Part shown: in pieces, positions 35,440 through 43,535 of the stretch
Position numbering within the stretch: position 1 is the stretch's first letter
Layout of the letters: every line of letters begins with the position of its first letter
Assembly (NCBI RefSeq): GCF_021391675.1
Contig: NZ_CP090096.1
Location: 62,001 to 126,000, forward strand
Origin: Neorhizobium galegae
GTDB taxonomy: Bacteria > Pseudomonadota > Alphaproteobacteria > Rhizobiales > Rhizobiaceae
Direction of reading: 5' to 3'
DNA length: 64,000 bases
Translations under genes and position numbers: made by a program
Notes under the pieces: model-generated
Seen by the model: only the letters and a program-made list of their open reading frames with translations
Databases searched by the model: none
Told to the model about the DNA's origin: nothing

Positions 35440-35524
35440 ACGATCTCGTCTAGTCTTCCGTTGAGAGGAGCTTCTTGTGGACCCGTCATCGGCACGCCAG
35501 CACCGCGTTAAACTTCCGTGAAAA
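35440..35524. repeat. Dispersed repeat copy 2
   Basis: This copy matches 31588-31672. GTCATC, GCCAGC, GTTAAA and GTGAAA start at 35485, 35496, 35507 and 35518, again exactly 11 bp apart. It lies between the subtilase terminator and the HExxH-like gene, about 155 bp upstream of that gene's start. Confidence 0.65.
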
Positions 35525-35539
35525 GGAAGCTTCGCCGAC

Positions 35540-35567
35540 AAAAAAAGCCCCCTTTTCTAGGGGGCTT
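35540..35567 (-). terminator. Rho-independent terminator after the subtilase gene
   Basis: The stem AAGCCCCC/GGGGGCTT has a 7-base loop, and the A-run at 35540-35546 becomes a T-run on the minus strand. It separates the SARP-PAP2-protease unit from the modification-enzyme unit. Confidence 0.88.
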
Positions 35568-35597
35568 CAATCCTGGTGATCCTCGCCGAGAATCGGC

Positions 35598-37295
35598 TCA
35601 CGGAGACAATACGGCGGCGATAGCTGCCGGGACATCGGGCAGGCCGAACCCGAAGAAATAGCTCATATCGAGAGCATCTTCGCCATCCGCATTCATGCAG
35701 TCGGCGGTCAGTGCGCGTATTCCCGGCGCTACCATCGCATCCAGCCGGGCCGTGGACTGCAGGATCGACTTGACCGAAGGGCCGGAGAGCCGTGCATCGC
35801 CACCGTTCTGGCTCTTATGTGCCCGCTGGATCAGGGCGCATATGCCCCCCACCTGTGCGGAGGCTCCCGACGTGCCGCCGAACGTGGTGTAGTAACCTCC
35901 ACCAATGCCGGGATTGGCTGCGGACGGCACCATGGACGACCATGGATCCGCACCCCGGTCGTAACCGAATGCGCCGGGAAGGTCTGTCGTCAGCAGTGAG
36001 AAGTGAGAATACCTATATTCCCGCAGCCCGAATGCCTCATGGTCATGTTGCGCGGCGAAAGGGGACAGGCGGTCGACGCGCAACTGATGACGATTGAAGA
36101 CTTCGCCGTCATCGGATGGCGAGACGACCGTAAGCCCCTCTCCGTAGTTGCTGTATCCCGAGCGGTAACCCTCGACCGTGACCGCGCCGACGGCGATTAT
36201 CCCGTTGTCATCGGCGGCCAGATTGGCCGGATAGATCAACTGACTTTCGCCGCTGTTTCCCGCGGCGCAAACGATTGGAATATGATGGCTGATGGCGACG
36301 ATGAGCTGCTTGAGGATATGCCACGCCCTATCGGGGTTTGATCCCTTTTGCGGGGTTTTCGGCTCCAGCTCGGCGCCGCCCTGCTCGGCCAGAGATATAC
36401 GGGCGAACAGATCGGCAGCGATTTGATTTTTCCAGCGTTCGAGATCGGCCTTCAATTCGTTCTTCGGAATAACCCGACTGCGCTTCGGGTCCGGCAAGCC
36501 GCGTGGCAGGACGATGACATCGACACGCTGATGATAGGCGTAGAGGAACGCGGCGATGAACTGCAGGACATCGTCCTCGAAAGACGTCCTGATCGAGATC
36601 ACCCGGGAGAAGGGATCCACGCCGAAATAGGGAAGAACGTTGCGATTGGCGCTCGGGCATGGCGTGCCGCCGGCACCGTAGAATACGCCCTCGGGGAGTG
36701 CCGAGGGACCTCCATCCTGCGTCGTCACGGCCGGCTCGCCGGCGATCAGGCCGGCACAGCAGGTGCCATGGGAAGCAAAAAGCGACTCCGGGTGGAACAA
36801 CCGTCGGACGACGCCCTGCGAAGCCGCATATTCCGCGACAATGTCGTCGAGATATTCCCGATCATCGTTGGATAGGCCGAGGTTTCCCAACGGCGCGATA
36901 TCAAGCCCCGCGAAGAACGCCTGTTTTTCTTCACGGTCGAAGGATGTGGTCGCATCGAGGATTTCGGCGACGCGCGAACCGTAGCGATGGCTCGTAAGGT
37001 CGATCGAGGCTTCACGGTCAAGCCGGGTCGCCAAATTCGGATGATCGGGCGCTATCCCGACATCGATCAGCGCCACGCGGGCGGGATGGATAGAACCGGC
37101 AGCCTCAATGGTATCCCAGACACTTCCCCCGATCTCCGGGTCAGGGACCGGACGCGCCGCAGTCTCGTTCTCGGACGGCGGTACGATCGGCGGCGAACCG
37201 TAGTCGGCATCGATGACGCCCAACGCCGTCAGATGCCAGAGATAGTAGTAGTTCATCGGTGCGGCCTGCGGCGCTTCCATGTCGGCGGACGTCAT
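35598..37295 (-). CDS. Subtilisin-like (S8) serine peptidase without signal peptide
   Basis: The product has 565 residues from MTSADMEAPQ at 37295 with GGGGAG upstream; a TTG six codons earlier is less likely. The catalytic triad is readable: Asp78 (RVALIDVGIA), His176 (FASHGTCCAG) and Ser476 (FGGTSGASAQVGG), with oxyanion Asn347 (CAAGNSGE). No Sec signal is visible, so it is probably cytoplasmic, as expected for a protease that matures or degrades a cluster-encoded peptide rather than an extracellular enzyme. It shares a transcription unit with the PAP2-like gene (34-bp gap) and ends at a strong terminator. Confidence 0.88.
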   Translation of the reverse strand: MTSADMEAPQAAPMNYYYLWHLTALGVIDADYGSPPIVPPSENETAARPVPDPEIGGSVWDTIEAAGSIHPARVALIDVGIAPDHPNLATRLDREASIDLTSHRYGSRVAEILDATTSFDREEKQAFFAGLDIAPLGNLGLSNDDREYLDDIVAEYAASQGVVRRLFHPESLFASHGTCCAGLIAGEPAVTTQDGGPSALPEGVFYGAGGTPCPSANRNVLPYFGVDPFSRVISIRTSFEDDVLQFIAAFLYAYHQRVDVIVLPRGLPDPKRSRVIPKNELKADLERWKNQIAADLFARISLAEQGGAELEPKTPQKGSNPDRAWHILKQLIVAISHHIPIVCAAGNSGESQLIYPANLAADDNGIIAVGAVTVEGYRSGYSNYGEGLTVVSPSDDGEVFNRHQLRVDRLSPFAAQHDHEAFGLREYRYSHFSLLTTDLPGAFGYDRGADPWSSMVPSAANPGIGGGYYTTFGGTSGASAQVGGICALIQRAHKSQNGGDARLSGPSVKSILQSTARLDAMVAPGIRALTADCMNADGEDALDMSYFFGFGLPDVPAAIAAVLSP

Positions 37296-37328
37296 GATCT
37301 TCGTTCTCCCCAAAGAATAAAATCGGCC

Positions 37329-38351
37329 TCAAACCCATTCGTCGTGGACCGCCTGGAAAAGCGGCCCGAACGCATCATGGAGGTATGGAGCGAAACGCCG
37401 CGCCAGGTCCCGGCCGGCTTGCGTATCGCTCGGATAATGCAGTCCGGCCCATTCGCGATTTTCAGCGACGTTCAGCGCGATACGGGCGAGTTCATCCGTT
37501 GCCGGATGTTCAGGCAGGATCGTCGAGAAAGCGAATACGATCGAAAAGCACTGGAAGGCATGGTTGCTGGGATAGGATTCGTGCACCGGCACGGGCAGAA
37601 GCGGTCGCAACAGGGATTCGAACTGGTTCGGCCGAAGTCTGTTGAACTGGCTCTTGTAAAGAAGCCCGACATATTCGCAGGCGGTCAAGATCGCCTGAAA
37701 CAAGCCCTCGGTCTGTTCGTACCCGCCAATGTCCTCGATATACAAGGCGCGGGTAAATTCCGACACGGAAATGGTCGCCTCGGCCTGGATGTCGGGCAAT
37801 CGCCTTGCCCGCTCTCGATCGCGCCGCTGCATGGAAAGCAGCACCGCCGCTTCCAGTCGGGTATAGTCCGGACCGGGTGGCGGCTGGATGTCGAGCATTT
37901 CCCAAGTAAAACGCCGCGCGGCCGTGAACGCGTTGCGCGACGGCTGCTGGTGCAATCGGCGCAATTCGAACGCCGGAATGAGTTGCGATACGCCGAGACT
38001 CGCGCCGTCCATCGTCGACTTGTTTTTGTTCTTGTTCTTATTTTTGTTTTTATTCTTGTTCTTGTTCAGCGTGGCCTTGTTGAGCACCGACTTGTTTGCG
38101 ACGCTCTTGTTGAGGACCGAGGCCGCCGCCATTGTCGCCATCATCAACGGAGGCTCGTCTATGGGTAGGGCCTCCTCGGACAGAGGGGCAAGCGCAGGCG
38201 GAACGGAGGGAGACGGCTCCATCTCCTCCGGAATGGCCTCGACGGGCCTCGGTTCGCAAGGGAGAACCGTATCAGGCTCAACCCTAAATCTATAAGAATT
38301 CAAAAAATGCACAATCTTTGATTGCGTCTCCAAATTTGCTTCCCCTACCAT
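37329..38351 (-). CDS. PAP2/vanadium-haloperoxidase-like protein with Asn-Lys repeat
   Basis: The product has 340 residues; GGGGAGG lies 7 bases before the ATG. The PAP2 signature is in the C-terminal half: KSQFNRLRP (Lys233, Arg240, Pro241), SYPSNHA (Ser262, His264) and REWAGLHYPSD (Arg299, His305, Asp309). These residues bind phosphate or vanadate. No membrane helices are seen, which points to the soluble haloperoxidase-like branch. The N-terminal 115 residues are Pro/Glu-rich, then contain LNK/ANK repeats (80-92) and eight consecutive Asn-Lys pairs (96-111). The gene starts 40 bp after the SARP regulator, so it is probably co-transcribed. Halogenation or dephosphorylation remains open. Confidence 0.78.
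   Translation of the reverse strand: MVGEANLETQSKIVHFLNSYRFRVEPDTVLPCEPRPVEAIPEEMEPSPSVPPALAPLSEEALPIDEPPLMMATMAAASVLNKSVANKSVLNKATLNKNKNKNKNKNKNKNKSTMDGASLGVSQLIPAFELRRLHQQPSRNAFTAARRFTWEMLDIQPPPGPDYTRLEAAVLLSMQRRDRERARRLPDIQAEATISVSEFTRALYIEDIGGYEQTEGLFQAILTACEYVGLLYKSQFNRLRPNQFESLLRPLLPVPVHESYPSNHAFQCFSIVFAFSTILPEHPATDELARIALNVAENREWAGLHYPSDTQAGRDLARRFAPYLHDAFGPLFQAVHDEWV
38019..38066 (-). repeat. Hexanucleotide AAY-AAR tract encoding (Asn-Lys)8
   Basis: About eight imperfect 6-bp units lie inside the PAP2-like gene. Unit changes of 6 bp keep the frame, so length variation between strains is likely. Confidence 0.85.
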
Positions 38352-38390
38352 GCCCCAGCCTCCCCAAATGAGATCATCGTGAATGTTGCC

Positions 38391-40343
38391 TTAGCGAATT
38401 CTGGCGCCAGCCTTGATCAGGCCGTCGAGCAACAGCTTTCCACCGCCGGTGTTGAGCAATGGATAGCCCGTGCCGCGAAACGAGGTTATGGAAAACCCGT
38501 TTTCGACCTTATCAAGCCGTTCCACATATTGGTGTGCAGCCTCCAAATTGCCCGTGTGAGCGTGGCTGGAAGCGAGATAGCGCAACAGGCTATTGAAGTT
38601 CGGCCGGGAATGCAGGGCATCCTCGCCTGCGGCTATTGCCGCCACGTGGTCTCCCGCCAACCCGGCGCTGATGCATTTCGTCGTGTCGAAATAATATTTA
38701 TGAGGGCTGTAGACGCCGAGCTCCTGCACCCACCGCGCCATCGCGCTGGCCTTCTCCGGCTGCCCCGCATAGCAATGCAGCATGGCATAGAGGTCCCAAC
38801 CCAGCGGCAAGGCCGGGTTCAAACGGATCGACTTCTCGAACAGACCGGCTGCGTAATCGTACTCCCGGAATAGGAAAGAGTGGACATGTCCGACCAGCGC
38901 CAGGGAGACGGAATTATTCGGATCGAGTTCAAGAGCCTTTCGCGCATAGGCCTGGGCCTCTTCGATCACATGCGCATCCAGCGCGCTGAAGCGCTGGCCG
39001 ACCTGGAATGTGCGGATGAAGGACAGCCAGGCGAAGGCAGACGCTCGCGGCTGATATTGAATCTGCTCCTGCAGCCGCTTTTCCGCCTTTTCGAGATCGC
39101 CTCTCGAAAGCCGGAAGATCGCGTTGACCGCATCGACGAAGAGACCATCGCGGGTCAGGCGACCGTCGCCGGCGCTCAACTCATGAAACAGCGACAACTG
39201 GTCGACTGCCTGGCTGATTAGAGCCGCGGCGACCCCGTATTCGGACCGCTCCATCTGGGTGCGTCCGATCATACGGCTGCCAAGCCATATGATCCGGTTG
39301 TCGAGCAGATGCTTGATCGCCAGCTCCACCAGCACCTGACTGCCATCGAAGGTCAGCCGCAGTTGAAGGCACAGTGGAAGACCCATCTTTCGATCCGGTT
39401 GCCCAAGATGCGGGTCGAAGGAGAGATCGGTAATGCCGAGCCCCAATCCGTCGAAGATCGCCTTGGCGAGCAGGTTCTGAAACTGCAATGCCGCGATCTG
39501 CCCCCCATCTCCGGCGCCGATGACGATCGGCGGCTGGAGAGCGATGGTCCACTGAATATTGTCCGGCGACGGCGGCTTGTCCGGATCAGTGCCCACAGCT
39601 GCCGAGGGAATATTGGTCGGGCGCTGGTCAGGCAAGCCTGTCAAAGGCAAGAGCGCTGATAGCGTGCTGACGTCGCGGCGAGGTTGCTGCCGAGGTTCGA
39701 ACACATCGTCGACGCGCCCTTCTTCGATGCGTCGGTACCAGTTCTGTCTCTCGACCGTCAGCCAGTCTTCGAATTCAGGATCGCGGATATCCATGCCTTC
39801 GAGCAGTTCGTCGGTGATCTGGTCGACCAGGCGCTCGCTGCGCAGCATCTCATCGGTGTCGAGCGCGATGCGGTCCATGTCCAGCCACACGGTGTTCTTG
39901 TCGGCGATGATGAGATCGCGGGACGAACCCAGGGCTTTGTGAATATCCAGCAAGGCCTGCCTTAGGCTGGCGGCCGCCTGGTCCTCGGACCGGTCGCTCC
40001 ACAATTTGTCTCTCAGCCAAACCCGCGAGCGGGATCCCCGCGCAGAGAGAGCAAGCATCGCAAGAATTGCCTGGGCCTTCTGGGACCGGGGTGTGGCAGA
40101 TTTCCCTTTGCTGTCGACGAGACTGAACGGGCCAAGCAGGTACATCCGGAACACTGCATGTTTTGCATCCATGCGATCCATTGGCCCAACTCGTATTGTG
40201 CCCCTCTCGATCATCTCATCGAACCTGGGCTGCCCGTCCAGCAGACAGTCTGACACAAAAGCGGCCCTTGACAAGAGTGCGACAGGCGCACTTGCGATTC
40301 GGCAGCGCATGTCAGCGTTGTGGCCATTGACGAATTGAAGCAT
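38391..40343 (-). CDS. SARP-like transcriptional activator (winged helix + BTAD + TPR)
   Basis: The product has 650 residues; AAGGA lies 7 bases before the ATG at 40343. Residues about 65-150 form an OmpR-like winged helix (FRMYLLGPFSLVDSKGKSAT, KAQAILAMLALSARGSRSRV, WLRDKLWSD), followed by the bacterial transcriptional activator domain (QAAASLRQALLDIHKALG). The C-terminal half has TPR-like repeats (YARKALELDPNNSVSLALVG, YDYAAGLFEKSIRLNPALPL). This layout is that of SARP-type regulators, which activate secondary-metabolite or catabolic clusters through 11-bp direct repeats. It heads the minus-strand block 32193-40343 and its own promoter carries such repeats. Confidence 0.83.
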   Translation of the reverse strand: MLQFVNGHNADMRCRIASAPVALLSRAAFVSDCLLDGQPRFDEMIERGTIRVGPMDRMDAKHAVFRMYLLGPFSLVDSKGKSATPRSQKAQAILAMLALSARGSRSRVWLRDKLWSDRSEDQAAASLRQALLDIHKALGSSRDLIIADKNTVWLDMDRIALDTDEMLRSERLVDQITDELLEGMDIRDPEFEDWLTVERQNWYRRIEEGRVDDVFEPRQQPRRDVSTLSALLPLTGLPDQRPTNIPSAAVGTDPDKPPSPDNIQWTIALQPPIVIGAGDGGQIAALQFQNLLAKAIFDGLGLGITDLSFDPHLGQPDRKMGLPLCLQLRLTFDGSQVLVELAIKHLLDNRIIWLGSRMIGRTQMERSEYGVAAALISQAVDQLSLFHELSAGDGRLTRDGLFVDAVNAIFRLSRGDLEKAEKRLQEQIQYQPRASAFAWLSFIRTFQVGQRFSALDAHVIEEAQAYARKALELDPNNSVSLALVGHVHSFLFREYDYAAGLFEKSIRLNPALPLGWDLYAMLHCYAGQPEKASAMARWVQELGVYSPHKYYFDTTKCISAGLAGDHVAAIAAGEDALHSRPNFNSLLRYLASSHAHTGNLEAAHQYVERLDKVENGFSITSFRGTGYPLLNTGGGKLLLDGLIKAGARIR

Positions 40344-40386
40344 GAAAACATCCTTGGAAACCGCAAACCTGCCCTAGCGTGCCGCT

Positions 40387-40419
40387 GTCAAAGCAGCGTC
40401 AAAACAGCGTTAAAGTCGA
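40387..40419 (-). promoter_or_regulatory. Three direct repeats at 11-bp period in the SARP promoter
   Basis: On the plus strand GTCAAAGCAGC, GTCAAAACAGC and GTTAAAGTCGA start at 40387, 40398 and 40409. On the coding (minus) strand they read as TTTRAC units, the last one merging with a TTGACA-like -35 element. They lie 44-76 bp upstream of the regulator's ATG. This is the geometry of SARP binding sites, suggesting autoregulation. Confidence 0.6.
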
Positions 40420-40700
40420 GGCTCAACGAGTTGCGCCGAAGCGGTGTCTCGCATTTCTCGCTCGCGAATCACTGCGTTGACCCGAGACGGCGGGCTTTGC
40501 GAATAATCTGGACACTATTTACGGCGGCCCCGTCGTTATGGCCAAAAGGGCATCGCTGTCCTGAACACGTTGCGCTTCCTCAGAAATCACCTGCAGATCT
40601 CGCTGGCAGGTGATGTCAGGCTAAATCCGCCAAGGGTATTTTGGGCACGGCCATGAGGAGAGAATGACAGATACCAGGTCGTCGACGTGAAGCCGTGAGC

Positions 40701-40736
40701 AAAAAAGCCCGCGCCAGTCTCCCGGCGCGAGCTTTT
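40701..40736 (-). terminator. Rho-independent terminator after the M28-like gene
   Basis: Arms AAAAGC-C-CGCGCC and GGCGCG-A-GCTTTT have one mismatch and an 8-base loop. The A-run gives TTTTTT on the minus strand. Confidence 0.85.
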
Positions 40737-40752
40737 GTCCAGGTTTTGACGA

Positions 40753-42474
40753 TCAGGCAGCGCGAACCAGCTGTTCGGCCTGGCGCAGCGCCGAGATTAC
40801 GCGATTCTGGCCGCGCACGAGCTGGGTCTTGGCGAAACCGAGCTTTTCAGGGCCGAGCTTGTCGAGATCGGCTGCCGTCGAGATGGCGGGCAGTTCCGGG
40901 ATCGGCAAAGCCGGGTCGTGGCGGAAGCGCTGCTCGCGGGTGTAGTTGAGCGGCACCAGGATGCGGGCGAGCCTCTGGATCACGTGGTTGGCGCTCTTCG
41001 CTTCGATCTTGCCGCTGTCGATCCCGGCGTAGAACGCGGCGAGTGCTTCGGCCAAGGATTCGACGGCCTTGCGGCTCGGCGAAAGGTCGAAGCGGTTGCC
41101 GGCCTTCTTCTGGTAGGTGTCGACCGTGTGGAGGAATTCCTTTGCCGTCGCGCGCCAGTCGAAGGGCAGGATTTTTGCGTTGGCATTGCGCAGTACGGCG
41201 AGCAGATAGACCTTGATATCGCGCAGCATGATGTCCTTGTCGGCGATCTCCAGCGTGTCGTTTTCGGTGTGCCAGGCGATGTTGGCGCCGCAGCCGCCGA
41301 CCGTGTAATAGCCCTTCTCCTCGCGGTCCCGCTCGGTCATGGTCGAGGACAGCATCAGGTAGCTCGACAGGCCGATATTGTTGAAGGAATAGTCGCCGGC
41401 GCGGTGCGGGCGTTCGGCTTCGGCTTTCTTGCCGGCCACTTCCTCGATGACGTCGGAGAGGAAGGCTTCCGTCTCGGTCATCATGCAGAGATTGATGAAT
41501 TCGGTCGCCCAGCGGCAGCCGGGGCTGTCGCAATTGACCGAGGCGACGCAGTTTTCGTCAAGGTCGAGCGCAAAATTGTCGGAGAACCAGGTGGAGCCGG
41601 CATAACGGCCGGTCGAGTGGCCGGGCCACCAGCAGATGCGGATCGAGCGCTTCAGTTTGTCGCGGTTGGCCCACAGCACGCGGGCGATTTCGAGCAGCGT
41701 CGCGTCGCCGGTCGCATTGTCGCCGACGCCGACATCCCAGCTGTCCAGATGGCCGTGCAGGAAGACGTATTTGTCGGGTTCCTCGGTGCCCTTGATGAAG
41801 ACTTCCGGCAGCTTCGATTTGAACCAGCCTTCTTCCATGTCCGCAAAGATGGTGACCTCCGTGCCGGTCTTGGCAAGCTCGATCAGCGCATCGCCGCTCT
41901 CGCGGTTGACGGCTACGGCCGGGATCGACGGCTTGCGCGGCAGGTCGTCGAGGTCGGGCGTGCCCCAGACGGTGGTGCAGGTTCCCCAGTGGATGTCGAC
42001 GCCGGGATTGATGGCGATGACGCCGACCGCGCCGAGTTCCGTGAACTGCGAAACGAGACCCGGATTGGCGAAACCTTCCGAGAGAACCACCTTGCCGCGG
42101 ACCCTGGCGGCGAGTTCGCCGGTGCCGTCGACGGTTTTCTCGAACATGGTCGAGATCGCTTTCGGCTGGAGGCTGGCGATATAAACGATCTCGCCCTTCA
42201 CGCCCTTCGATGCATCCAGCGAATAGGACGGCGGCTTGGCGCGGAACGTTTGCCCGCCAGCTTCGACGCGTGCGAGGCCGGGTAAGCTGAGGAAAAGGTC
42301 GGCTTCGTGCATCTTGACCTCGACGCCGTGCTTGGCGAGCCGCGCCGCGACCTCGTCCATGGCGCGGTTCACATCGGTCGGATGCTCGCGCTTGTAGGTC
42401 GCAAAGCTCTCTACCAGAGCCCAGGGTTCATCCAGGTTCACCGCTCCCAGAACGGCGGATTCGATCTCGTTCAT
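40753..42474 (-). CDS. M28-family-like metallohydrolase with PA domain
   Basis: The product has 573 residues and no signal peptide. A PA-like insert (VRGKVVLSEGFANPGLVSQF) precedes the catalytic domain. Metal ligands are visible in FLHGHLDSWDVGVGDNATGD (His, Asp). The segment that normally carries the catalytic Glu-Glu pair reads WWPGHSTGRYAGSTWF, so the usual general base is absent. IAWHTENDTLE near residue 425 matches a late His ligand. It is divergent from the ABC/hydantoinase operon and shares its IclR-type operator, so it likely hydrolyses an amide or peptide imported by that system. Confidence 0.82.
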   Translation of the reverse strand: MNEIESAVLGAVNLDEPWALVESFATYKREHPTDVNRAMDEVAARLAKHGVEVKMHEADLFLSLPGLARVEAGGQTFRAKPPSYSLDASKGVKGEIVYIASLQPKAISTMFEKTVDGTGELAARVRGKVVLSEGFANPGLVSQFTELGAVGVIAINPGVDIHWGTCTTVWGTPDLDDLPRKPSIPAVAVNRESGDALIELAKTGTEVTIFADMEEGWFKSKLPEVFIKGTEEPDKYVFLHGHLDSWDVGVGDNATGDATLLEIARVLWANRDKLKRSIRICWWPGHSTGRYAGSTWFSDNFALDLDENCVASVNCDSPGCRWATEFINLCMMTETEAFLSDVIEEVAGKKAEAERPHRAGDYSFNNIGLSSYLMLSSTMTERDREEKGYYTVGGCGANIAWHTENDTLEIADKDIMLRDIKVYLLAVLRNANAKILPFDWRATAKEFLHTVDTYQKKAGNRFDLSPSRKAVESLAEALAAFYAGIDSGKIEAKSANHVIQRLARILVPLNYTREQRFRHDPALPIPELPAISTAADLDKLGPEKLGFAKTQLVRGQNRVISALRQAEQLVRAA

Positions 42475-42503
42475 ATCCGATACTCCCCAACTTGTTTTAT
42501 TTA

Positions 42504-42520
42504 GTGAAACGATGTTTCAC
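42504..42520. promoter_or_regulatory. IclR-type palindromic operator, copy 1 (M28 promoter)
   Basis: GTGAAACGATGTTTCAC is a perfect 7-3-7 inverted repeat 30-46 bp upstream of the M28-like ATG. The same sequence recurs upstream of the iclR gene and ABC operon. Confidence 0.75.
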
Positions 42521-42591
42521 AAAACTTGAAAACGCTAACAGAGGTTGGGGGGCCCCGCAAGCAGCTTCGAGGGGCTAGAAATCGCACTGAC

Positions 42592-42615
42592 GAAAACGGG
42601 CGCCAAAGCGCCCGT
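42592..42615 (-). terminator. Rho-independent terminator after iclR-type gene
   Basis: A perfect 8-bp stem ACGGGCGC/GCGCCCGT has a CAAA loop. AAAA on its left becomes a TTTT run on the minus strand. Confidence 0.8.
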
Positions 42616-42652
42616 CGATTTCCGGATAGGTAGAGATGGGCTCAGTCCGGCC

Positions 42653-43453
42653 TCAAGCCCTTGATTTCACGAGGCCGTTTTCGCCGGGGCCGTGGATCGA
42701 AAGGCGCTCGGAAATTTCCGCAGCGGCGTCGAGGGCGGCCTTCAAATGGCTTTCGCGCCGCTCCTCGTCGAAACGGGCGACCGCGCCGGCAACCGAGATC
42801 GAGGCGATGATGGTGCCGTCGGCGCCGGTGATCGGGGCGGCGACGGAAAAGGCGCCCTCGTCGAGATCGTTAAGGACGATATTGTAGCCGTTGGCGCGGA
42901 TGCGTTCGAGGGCCTGGCGCAGTTTCGCCCGGTCGGTGATCGTGTAGGGCGTGAAGGCTTCGAGCGGCTGGGAGAGCGCCGCATCGATGACCGAAGGATC
43001 CGCATAAGCCAGCAGCAGCAGTGATCCGCCGCCCGCATGCAGCGGGCCGTTGCGTCCGGCCTGGGCGAAAAGCCGGATCGAATGGCGGCCGGCGCGGGTC
43101 GCCAGAACGTAGGTCTTCAGGCCTTCACGCACGACAAGGTTGACGTTCTCGGATGTCTGGTCGCGGAGCGCATCCATGACCGGCCGGGCGGCGTAAAGCA
43201 GGGCGCCGTCCTTGCCGAGGCGCTCGCCAAGCACGCCGATGCGGTAGCCGAGTGCGAATTCGGCGCGTTCCGGATCACGCGATACGAAGCCGCGTTCCTC
43301 CAGCGTGTGCAGCAGGCGGAAGACCAGCGATTTGGTCATCCCCAGCGATTTGGCAAGCGACGTGACGCCCTGGTCCGGGCGGTCGGCAAGCGCTTCCAGA
43401 AGGGCAAGCGCCCGGTCCACCGCCGCGATCTTGTAGTCTTTTGGTTCGGTCAT
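42653..43453 (-). CDS. IclR-family transcriptional regulator
   Basis: The product has 266 residues from MTEPKDYKIAAVDRALALLE at 43453, with GGAGGAG upstream. The N-terminal winged helix-turn-helix (GVTSLAKSLGMTKSLVFRLL, then HTLEERGFVSRD) is followed by an IclR effector domain (LHAGGGSLLLLAYADPS, IVLNDLDEGAFSVAAPITGA, ISVAGAVARF). It sits between the M28 gene and the divergent ABC operon, both preceded by the same palindrome, and probably represses or activates both in response to the substrate. Confidence 0.93.
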   Translation of the reverse strand: MTEPKDYKIAAVDRALALLEALADRPDQGVTSLAKSLGMTKSLVFRLLHTLEERGFVSRDPERAEFALGYRIGVLGERLGKDGALLYAARPVMDALRDQTSENVNLVVREGLKTYVLATRAGRHSIRLFAQAGRNGPLHAGGGSLLLLAYADPSVIDAALSQPLEAFTPYTITDRAKLRQALERIRANGYNIVLNDLDEGAFSVAAPITGADGTIIASISVAGAVARFDEERRESHLKAALDAAAEISERLSIHGPGENGLVKSRA

Positions 43454-43535
43454 CGGATGGTCTCCTCCGGCATCTGATTTGGATTGCTTGAAGCTTCTTG
43501 CAATCTTCTTGGAATGTGTTTTACTCGCTCTCAAT

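Larger units (their letters stand above)
40344..40752. other. Intergenic region with SARP promoter and M28-gene terminator
   Basis: No gene is seen. It contains the 11-bp direct repeats (40387-40419) and, at the right end, the hairpin terminator of the M28-like gene. The middle (40440-40690) shows nothing recognisable. Confidence 0.6.

Noticed and set aside
37990..38070. Short-period repeats initially resembling a CRISPR-like array
   Set aside because: They are hexanucleotide codon repeats encoding Asn-Lys inside a gene; there are no spacers.
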